Origin: an uncultured Erysipelotrichaceae bacterium
GTDB taxonomy: Bacteria; Bacillota_I; Bacilli_A; Erysipelotrichales; Coprobacillaceae
Assembly (NCBI GenBank): GCA_900550005.1
Contig: URQL01000129.1
Coordinates: 1 to 5,305 of the forward strand
Length of the DNA: 5,305 nucleotides
Direction: 5' to 3'
Part shown: positions 1-4,221 of the stretch, one piece after another
How positions within the stretch are numbered: the stretch's first letter is position 1
How the letters are laid out: each line of letters begins with the position of its first letter
Notes under the pieces: generated by a model
The model's database searches: none
The model's input: only the letters and a program-made list of their open reading frames with translations
Told to the model about the DNA's origin: nothing
Program-made: the position numbers and the translations under genes

Positions 1-541
1 TATCTTTAACATATTTACGATACTTTACTTGATCAGCCATATTTTCAGCGATAATATCTTTAGCCCCTTGAATCGCATCTTCCACAGTTAAAACATTATC
101 GTTCAAATATTTTTTTGCTTCTTCATTAATATCCCCTTTTGCGGGTAGTTTTAAAATCCATTGACTCAATGGTTCTAATCCATTATTTTTCGCAATAATA
201 GCTCTTGTTTTTTTCTTTTCTTTAAAAGGTCGATAGAGATCTTCGATTTCACTTAGCTTTTCACATTTTAAAATTGCCGTTTTTAAAGCGTCATCAAGCA
301 TTCCCTTTTCTTCGATTAAACGAATGACATCTTCTTTTCTTTTATTCAAACTAAGTCCATATTCGTAAATTTTTTCAATTTCACGAATTTGATCTTCATT
401 TAAAGCTCCCGTTACTTCTTTACGATAACGAGCAATAAAAGGAACTGTATTTCCACCTTGAAGAAGTTCAAGAACTTTTTCAACTTGGCTTACTTTTATA
501 TTTAATTCTTTAGCAACTTGTTGCATAATTTCATTATTCAT
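1..541 (-). CDS. tex: Transcription accessory protein Tex, N-terminal part (runs off the window)
   Basis: Only the first 180 codons are present; the rest lies beyond the left edge. Tex proteins are usually about 700-780 residues: cytoplasmic nucleic-acid-binding proteins with a helical N-terminal region, a YqgF/RNase H-like domain, helix-hairpin-helix motifs and a C-terminal S1 RNA-binding domain. Only the helical N-terminal region is visible. The family hallmark GNTVPFIARYRKE lies at residues 30-42, followed by TGALNEDQIREIE, and a second typical block, DLYRPFKEKKKTRA, at about residues 101-114. The start is the ATG at 541-539, preceded by an AGGAAGG ribosome binding site at 559-553 with an 11-nt gap. 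An ATG nearer that site meets a stop after four codons. The gene is divergent from pepV and has its own promoter. No frameshift is seen. Identification is from recognised motifs; the precise cellular role of Tex is loosely defined in the family. Confidence 0.93.
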   Translation of the reverse strand, partial: MNNEIMQQVAKELNIKVSQVEKVLELLQGGNTVPFIARYRKEVTGALNEDQIREIEKIYEYGLSLNKRKEDVIRLIEEKGMLDDALKTAILKCEKLSEIEDLYRPFKEKKKTRAIIAKNNGLEPLSQWILKLPAKGDINEEAKKYLNDNVLTVEDAIQGAKDIIAENMADQVKYRKYVKD

Positions 542-571
542 GATATTTTCATCCTTCCTGTTTGAAACATC

Positions 572-600
572 ATGATACCATTCCATTAAAAAACTTTCAA
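572..600 (-). promoter_or_regulatory. tex promoter (sigma-A type)
   Basis: Read on the minus strand, TTGAAA (600-595) is followed after exactly 17 bp by TATCAT (577-572), with TGG directly before it giving an extended -10. Transcription would begin near 565, leaving a leader of about 24 nt that contains the ribosome binding site. Spacing and hexamers are close to consensus, so this is a confident sequence-based prediction. Confidence 0.75.
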
Positions 601-611
601 GCTTATCCTAA

Positions 612-628
612 AAAATTGAAGCAATTTT
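612..628. repeat. Inverted repeat over the pepV -35
   Basis: A perfect 7-bp inverted repeat, AAAATTG-aag-CAATTTT, lies in the gap between tex and pepV and covers the presumed pepV -35 hexamer (616-621). Its position suits an operator, but the arms are nearly all A/T and such repeats arise easily by chance in this composition. No regulator is recognised. Confidence 0.35.
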
Positions 629-646
629 ATAATTTTATGATACAAT
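616..646 (+). promoter_or_regulatory. pepV promoter (extended -10)
   Basis: The -10 is TACAAT at 641-646, preceded by TGA so that it reads as an extended -10 (TGnTACAAT). The best -35 is TTGAAG at 616-621 with a long 19-bp spacer; the extended -10 could compensate. The predicted start at about 652-653 falls just at the ribosome binding site, so the leader would be only about 11-12 nt. Confidence 0.6.
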
Positions 647-663
647 AGACACGAGGTGATGAT

Positions 664-2034
664 ATGATAGATTTTAAAAAACAAATTGATGTAATTTTTG
701 ATGAATTAATCAAAGATATGGCTGATTTAGTATCTGTAAATTCTGTATTAGATTTAAATACAGCTAAAGAAAATCAACCCTTTGGTAAAGCTAACCGTGA
801 AGTCCTTGATAAAATGTTAGCTATCGGTAAAAGAGATGGTTATGAAGTAAAAGATATTGATGGTTATGCAGGTCATATTGATATTGGTGAAGGAGACGAA
901 ACCGTTGCTATCTTAGGACATCTAGATGTTGTTCCAGTTAATCCAACAGGATGGGATAGTGATCCTTTTACACTCACTAAAAAAGAAAATAAATATTATG
1001 GACGTGGAACCAGTGATGATAAAGGTCCATTACTTGCTGCATACTATGCTGCAAAACTAGTAGAGGCATCCGGAGTTAAAATGAATAAAAAAATTCGTGT
1101 TATTTTTGGATGTAACGAAGAATCTGGATCTAAATGTTTACGTTATTATTTTAGTAAAGAACCTTATTGTACAATGGGATTTACACCAGATGCTAACTTT
1201 CCTGTAGTTTACGGTGAAAAAAAAGGTGTTGGTTTTTCAATTACAGGACATGTAGAAAATGATAAACTTATTTCATTAAATGCAGGTACTGTTGCTAACA
1301 TTGTTCCAGAAAGTGCTACTGCTCTAGTTAAAGGTAAAAAAGAAGATTACGAAGAAGCTTTTACTGCCTTTTTAAATAAATATGGTTTAAAAGGAACAAT
1401 TGAAGAAAAAGATGGGGTTTGTTCAATTGAATTAATTGGAAAATCAAGTCACGCATCTTTACCACATCTTGGTAAAAATGCAGTTTGTTATTTAGCTGGA
1501 TTCTTAAACACCGTAATCAATCATCCAGTAACAAAATTTTTAACTGACTATTTCTTTGAAGATTATCTAGCTCAAAAAATTGGTTTTGGTTTCACTGGAC
1601 AAATGGGCCCTCTAACTTTGAATGTTGGTATTGTTCATTATAATGATCAAGATTTATCTATTCGTTTAGATATTCGTGCTCCTCATGAATTAGATGAAGA
1701 AAAAATGTTAGAAACAATGCATCAAGTTTTAGCTCCTTATCAATTTAAAGAAGAACACCATATTGGTTCTCACTTATTTGTAGATCCAAATTCTGTATTA
1801 ATCCAAGGATTACATCAAGCCTATGTTGATTGTACAAAAGATCAATCAGCTTCGCCACAAGCAATTGGTGGTGGAACATACGCTAAAATGATGCCTAATT
1901 GTGTTGCTTTTGGTCCAGAATTCCCTGGAACAGACAATCAAATCCATCAAAACAATGAATTTGTTGATATTGATGAATTAAAATTATCTATTGAAATTTA
2001 TGCCAATGCTTTATATAATCTTGTCACAAAATAA
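664..2034 (+). CDS. pepV: Dipeptidase PepV (M20 zinc metallopeptidase)
   Basis: A 456-residue cytoplasmic M20-family di-zinc peptidase, close to the roughly 470 residues of lactobacillal PepV, which hydrolyses dipeptides and some N-terminal residues of short peptides as the last step of peptide use. The residues expected to bind metal or catalyse are all present: H86 in GHLDVVP, bridging D118 in GRGTSDDKGP, general base E152 and ligand E153 in GCNEESGS, D176 in FTPDANFP, and H428 in DNQIHQNNE. H263 in SSHAS matches the lid-domain histidine that contacts the substrate in PepV structures; the lid occupies about residues 185-380. Assignment of individual residues is by comparison with known PepV. 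The ATG at 664 follows AGGTG at 654-658 with a 5-nt gap; an overlapping upstream ATG reads ATG ATA TGA and is dead. It is a single-gene unit ended by terminators from 2038. Succinyl-diaminopimelate desuccinylase is a related family often confused with it, but the length and motifs favour PepV. Confidence 0.93.
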   Translation: MIDFKKQIDVIFDELIKDMADLVSVNSVLDLNTAKENQPFGKANREVLDKMLAIGKRDGYEVKDIDGYAGHIDIGEGDETVAILGHLDVVPVNPTGWDSDPFTLTKKENKYYGRGTSDDKGPLLAAYYAAKLVEASGVKMNKKIRVIFGCNEESGSKCLRYYFSKEPYCTMGFTPDANFPVVYGEKKGVGFSITGHVENDKLISLNAGTVANIVPESATALVKGKKEDYEEAFTAFLNKYGLKGTIEEKDGVCSIELIGKSSHASLPHLGKNAVCYLAGFLNTVINHPVTKFLTDYFFEDYLAQKIGFGFTGQMGPLTLNVGIVHYNDQDLSIRLDIRAPHELDEEKMLETMHQVLAPYQFKEEHHIGSHLFVDPNSVLIQGLHQAYVDCTKDQSASPQAIGGGTYAKMMPNCVAFGPEFPGTDNQIHQNNEFVDIDELKLSIEIYANALYNLVTK

Positions 2035-2037
2035 CGA

Positions 2038-2070
2038 AAAAGGACATCAATTAACGATGTCCTTTTCTTT
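2038..2070 (+). terminator. pepV terminator
   Basis: An 11-bp perfect stem, AAAAGGACATC (2038-2048) with GATGTCCTTTT (2056-2066), encloses a 7-nt loop and runs into TTTTCTTT. It starts 4 nt after the pepV stop codon. The A-rich left arm means it could also act weakly on transcripts arriving from the right. Confidence 0.85.
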
Positions 2071-2075
2071 CAAGT

Positions 2076-2106
2076 AAAAAGCGACCAAAATGGTCGCTGT
2101 TTTATT
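2076..2106. terminator. Bidirectional terminator between pepV and tRNA-Leu
   Basis: A perfect 8-bp stem, AGCGACCA (2080-2087) with TGGTCGCT (2091-2098), has a 3-nt loop. On the minus strand it is followed by TTTTAC, which suits ending the tRNA-Leu transcript 15 nt past its CCA. On the plus strand it is followed by GTTTTATTT and can back up the first pepV terminator. Confidence 0.8.
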
Positions 2107-2112
2107 TCTATT

Positions 2113-2199
2113 TGGTGCAACTGACAAGACTTGAACTTGCACGAACATACGTTCATAAGTCCCTCAAACTTACGTGTATACCAATTCCACCACAGTTGC
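2113..2199 (-). tRNA. tRNA-Leu (anticodon GAG), CCA encoded
   Basis: Read on the minus strand the cloverleaf is complete. The acceptor stem GCAACTG (2199-2193) pairs perfectly with CAGTTGC (2123-2117), followed by discriminator A (2116) and an encoded CCA (2115-2113). The anticodon arm is TAAGT-TTGAGGG-ACTTA, with anticodon GAG at 2165-2163, which reads the leucine codons CUC and CUU. The T arm is GCAAG-TTCAAGT-CTTGT with one G-U pair. A long variable arm with the stem GAAC/GTTC makes it a type II tRNA, as expected for leucine. Total length is 87 nt including CCA. It is a lone tRNA gene with its own promoter and terminator. CUU/CUC are minor leucine codons beside TTA in the surrounding genes. 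Confidence 0.96.
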
Positions 2200-2209
2200 A
2201 TGTATTTCA

Positions 2210-2238
2210 ATTATACCACATTTATTTTTAAAATGCAA
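2210..2238 (-). promoter_or_regulatory. tRNA-Leu promoter
   Basis: On the minus strand, TTGCAT (2238-2233) is followed after 17 bp by a perfect TATAAT (2215-2210), preceded by TGG as an extended -10. Transcription would start near 2203, only a few bases before the mature tRNA 5' end at 2199. This is a strong promoter match, fitting a stable RNA gene. Confidence 0.85.
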
Positions 2239-2272
2239 TGATTTATCTGTTTTGAAAGAAAGATTTGCATTT
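2231..2272. repeat. Mirrored -35 inverted repeat between tRNA-Leu and metA
   Basis: AAATGCAA (2231-2238) and TTGCATTT (2265-2272) are perfect 8-bp inverted copies separated by 26 bp. Each contains the TTGCAT -35 hexamer of one of the two divergent promoters. The symmetry may simply reflect two promoters with the same -35, or a site for a symmetric DNA-binding protein. Confidence 0.45.
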
Positions 2273-2293
2273 AACTCATGTTAATGCTATATT
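2265..2293 (+). promoter_or_regulatory. metA promoter
   Basis: TTGCAT (2265-2270), a 17-bp spacer, then TATATT (2288-2293) with TGC before it as an extended -10. The start would be near 2300, giving a leader of about 26 nt, too short for an S-box (SAM) riboswitch or a T-box. The spacer contains a bulged palindrome, GCATT-t-AAC-tcat-GTT-AATGC (2267-2287), that could be an operator. Confidence 0.7.
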
Positions 2294-2312
2294 TATTTAA
2301 GAAATTTTAAAA

Positions 2313-2320
2313 AGAGGTGA
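2313..2320 (+). promoter_or_regulatory. metA ribosome binding site deciding the start
   Basis: AGAGGTGA lies 5 nt before the ATG at 2326. A longer in-frame reading from GTG at 2317 would put the start codon inside this Shine-Dalgarno sequence. It would also add MKK ahead of MPIRIP, where MetA proteins normally begin. The ATG at 2326 is therefore preferred. Confidence 0.85.
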
Positions 2321-2325
2321 AAAAA

Positions 2326-3261
2326 ATGCCGATACGTATACCGGACGCTTTACCAGCAAAAAAAATATTAGAAAGTGAGAATATTTTTGTTATGCCAACC
2401 ACTCGTGCTAACTCACAACATATTCGACCTTTAAAGTTACTTATTGTTAACATCATGCCAACTAAAATCACAACAGAAACGCAATTATTACGTTTATTAT
2501 CCAATACACCATTACAAATTAATGTCGAATGGATCCATATGGAGTCTCATCAATCTAAAAATACATCTCAAGATCATTTACTTGCTTTTTATCATACTTT
2601 TAAAGATATTAAAAATAATAAATATGATGGGATGATTATTACTGGAGCCCCTGTTGAAAAACTTGAATTTGAAAAAGTTGATTATTGGGAAGAGTTTACT
2701 ACCATTTTAGAATGGTCTAAAACGCATGTTTTTAGTTCTTTTTATATTTGTTGGGCTTCACAAGCTGCACTTCATTATTTTTATGGCATTGATAAACATT
2801 TGTTGGATCAAAAGCTATCAGGTGTTTATGAACATACAACAAATTCTAAAAAAATGAAAAGAAAAATATTGCGTGGATTTGATCATCAATTCTACGCACC
2901 TCATTCTCGTTATACCACATTGCTTGCTAAAGATATTGAAAAATTTGATGACTTAGATATTTTAGCCACATCTAAAGAAGCTGGACCTTATCTTATCGGA
3001 AGTGTAGATGGATCACGTTTTTTTGTCACTGGTCACCCAGAATATGATCCTGATACATTACACAAAGAGTATATTCGCGATAAAAACAAAGGAATTCATC
3101 CAAACATTCCTGCTAATTATTATGAAGATGATGATGACACTAAAACAATTCAAGTAAAATGGCGTTCTCATGCTTATTTACTTTTCAGTAATTGGTTGAA
3201 CTACTATGTTTATCAAATTACGCCTTATGATTTGAACGAAATAGGTCAAAATAAAATCTGA
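2326..3261 (+). CDS. metA: Homoserine O-acyltransferase MetA (predicted O-acetyltransferase)
   Basis: A 311-residue cytoplasmic enzyme that activates the hydroxyl of homoserine with an acyl-CoA, the first committed step of methionine synthesis. The protein begins MPIRIPDALPA, typical of MetA. Known family landmarks are visible: K47 in NIMPTKITTET, the nucleophile C142 in FYICWASQAALHYFYG, and the histidine and glutamate of the catalytic site in VTGHPEYD (H237 and E239, two residues later than in the E. coli and Bacillus proteins). Residue 111, in GAPVEKLEFE, is glutamate. In work on the Bacillus cereus enzyme, Glu111 goes with acetyl-CoA and Gly111 with succinyl-CoA, so this protein is predicted to make O-acetylhomoserine despite belonging to the family first named as succinyltransferase. 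It stands alone, with no other met gene in the window. Its stop codon lies inside the terminator it shares with nagB. Confidence 0.95.
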   Translation: MPIRIPDALPAKKILESENIFVMPTTRANSQHIRPLKLLIVNIMPTKITTETQLLRLLSNTPLQINVEWIHMESHQSKNTSQDHLLAFYHTFKDIKNNKYDGMIITGAPVEKLEFEKVDYWEEFTTILEWSKTHVFSSFYICWASQAALHYFYGIDKHLLDQKLSGVYEHTTNSKKMKRKILRGFDHQFYAPHSRYTTLLAKDIEKFDDLDILATSKEAGPYLIGSVDGSRFFVTGHPEYDPDTLHKEYIRDKNKGIHPNIPANYYEDDDDTKTIQVKWRSHAYLLFSNWLNYYVYQITPYDLNEIGQNKI

Positions 3262-3290
3262 AACCCTTATAGGGTCTCAGATTTTTTTAT
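3254..3290. terminator. Bidirectional terminator between metA and nagB
   Basis: AAATCTGAAACCC (3254-3266) pairs with GGGTCTCAGATTT (3272-3284) with one A-C mismatch and a small loop (TTATA). On the plus strand it runs into a T tract, TTTTTTTATTTATTTT. On the minus strand it is followed by TTTTATTTT. It therefore serves both convergent genes. The metA stop codon (3259-3261) is inside the left arm, and the T tract reaches the nagB stop codon. Confidence 0.88.
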
Positions 3291-4019
3291 TTATTTTAGT
3301 AAGCTTGCAGCAGCTTCATCAATAATTAAAGTAAAATCAGGATGTGTACTTAAAATTGATGCAGGGATCATTGTTGTTGGCTCATCTTCAACTAATCCTT
3401 TAATTGCTTTTGCTTTGTTTTCCCCACATGCAATAAGAACTACTTTTTTTGCATTCATAATGTTTTGAATTCCCATTGTAACTGCATGAGTTGGTACATC
3501 ATCTAAAATATTATTAAAGAATAAACGTGCATTATCTTTACGAGTAGATTCATCTAATTCGATATAGTGAGTCACTGAATCAAAAGATGTACCTGGTTCA
3601 TTAAATCCAATATGTCCGTTTGACCCAATTCCTAATAATTGTAAATCAATTGGATTTTTTTCTAATAATGCATTGTAACGATCGCATTCTGCTTGAATAT
3701 CTGTATTTCCTTTAGGAACGTTGATATTGTTAACATTGATATCTAAATATTTAAATAAATGTTCCATCATAAAATAATAATAACTTTGTGGATGTGTTGG
3801 ATCTAATCCATAATATTCATCTAAGTTGAATGTACGAATATCTTTATAAGATGTCCCGTTCACCTTATGATCTTCCACTAACATTTCATACATACGAATT
3901 GGCGTTGACCCTGTTGCTAAACCTAAAATTGAATTTGGTTTATTTTTTACTTGTTGTGAAAAAATTTCAAATGCTTCTTTAGAAGCCTCTTCATAATCTT
4001 TAACTTTTACAATTTTCAT
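3291..4019 (-). CDS. nagB: Glucosamine-6-phosphate deaminase NagB
   Basis: A 242-residue cytoplasmic enzyme that converts glucosamine-6-phosphate to fructose-6-phosphate and ammonia, feeding amino sugars into glycolysis. Family motifs seen are the phosphate-binding loop LGLATGSTPIRMY (residues 32-44), the catalytic base D67 in FNLDEYYGL, and GIGSNGHIGFNEPG (130-143) containing H136 and E141 of the catalytic relay. Position 134 is Asn where the E. coli enzyme has Asp; I recall Asn as usual in Gram-positive NagB. The length matches the short form typical of Bacillota; the E. coli form is about 266 residues. The start ATG at 4019 follows AGGAGGG (4031-4025) with a 5-nt gap. No nagA is adjacent, although nagA often accompanies nagB. 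It converges with metA and diverges from ptsI, which is in keeping with PTS-imported glucosamine or N-acetylglucosamine as the source of substrate. Confidence 0.96.
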   Translation of the reverse strand: MKIVKVKDYEEASKEAFEIFSQQVKNKPNSILGLATGSTPIRMYEMLVEDHKVNGTSYKDIRTFNLDEYYGLDPTHPQSYYYFMMEHLFKYLDINVNNINVPKGNTDIQAECDRYNALLEKNPIDLQLLGIGSNGHIGFNEPGTSFDSVTHYIELDESTRKDNARLFFNNILDDVPTHAVTMGIQNIMNAKKVVLIACGENKAKAIKGLVEDEPTTMIPASILSTHPDFTLIIDEAAASLLK

Positions 4020-4036
4020 TGTAACCCTCCTATCTA

Positions 4037-4053
4037 TATCCTATACAAGGATA
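4037..4053. repeat. Inverted repeat at the nagB -10 and start point
   Basis: TATCCT-ataca-AGGATA is a perfect 6-bp inverted repeat with a 5-bp spacer. One arm is the predicted nagB -10, and the other covers the predicted transcription start and early leader. The position is that of a repressor operator, but no known regulator's consensus (for example the NagR/GntR type) is recognised. Confidence 0.4.
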
Positions 4054-4075
4054 CCATAAAATAAGAATATTGCAA
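4048..4075 (-). promoter_or_regulatory. nagB promoter
   Basis: On the minus strand, TTGCAA (4075-4070) is followed after 16 bp by TATCCT (4053-4048), with TGG before it as an extended -10. The start would be near 4041, giving a leader of about 22 nt with a strong AGGAGGG ribosome binding site. Confidence 0.6.
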
Positions 4076-4136
4076 TAAATATAGCGTATTTCCTGAATTT
4101 GAAAAAAATAGAAATTATATTGTCACAAAGGAATTG

Positions 4137-4150
4137 TGTAAACGTTTAAA
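4137..4150 (+). promoter_or_regulatory. cre site (CcpA catabolite-responsive element)
   Basis: TGTAAACGTTTAAA matches the Bacillota cre consensus (TGWAARCGYTWWCA) at 13 of 14 positions; only the C near the right end is A. The centre is a perfect AAACGTTT palindrome. It lies about 60 bp upstream of the predicted ptsI start and about 100 bp upstream of the nagB start. A second repeat, CACAA-aggaa-TTGTG (4124-4138), abuts it. Binding by CcpA is inferred from the match and from the sugar-related genes on both sides. Confidence 0.7.
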
Positions 4151-4167
4151 TATTTTAATGATAAAGC

Positions 4168-4196
4168 TTTATTTTTTTGCATATTTAATGTAAAAT
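4168..4196 (+). promoter_or_regulatory. Possible ptsI promoter
   Basis: TAAAAT (4191-4196) is a good -10, but the hexamer 17 bp upstream, TTTATT (4168-4173), is a poor -35. The start would be near 4203, just before the GGAGGTG ribosome binding site at 4207-4213. A weak -35 beneath an upstream cre would suit an activated promoter, but this is inference. Confidence 0.45.
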
Positions 4197-4221
4197 AAAC
4201 ATGTATGGAGGTGTATTATAC

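Noticed and set aside
2113..2199. The tRNA-Leu gene as an integration site for a mobile element
   Set aside because: Both sides are ordinary housekeeping genes with normal promoters and terminators; no integrase and no repeated tRNA 3' end is present in the window.
2317..2325. A GTG start giving metA three extra residues (MKK)
   Set aside because: The GTG is part of the Shine-Dalgarno sequence AGAGGTGA, and MetA proteins begin with MPIRIP, which matches the ATG at 2326.
2307..2504. A 65-codon minus-strand frame across the start of metA
   Set aside because: It overlaps the metA ribosome binding site and conserved N-terminus on the opposite strand and shows no recognisable family; it is a shadow of metA.
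2444..2635. A 63-codon plus-strand frame inside metA
   Set aside because: It is an out-of-frame reading within the conserved metA sequence, rich in Ile/Tyr/Leu because of AT-rich codons.
4177..4206. TTGCAT at 4177-4182 as the ptsI -35
   Set aside because: No reasonable -10 lies 16-19 bp downstream, and the start would fall inside or beyond the ptsI ribosome binding site.
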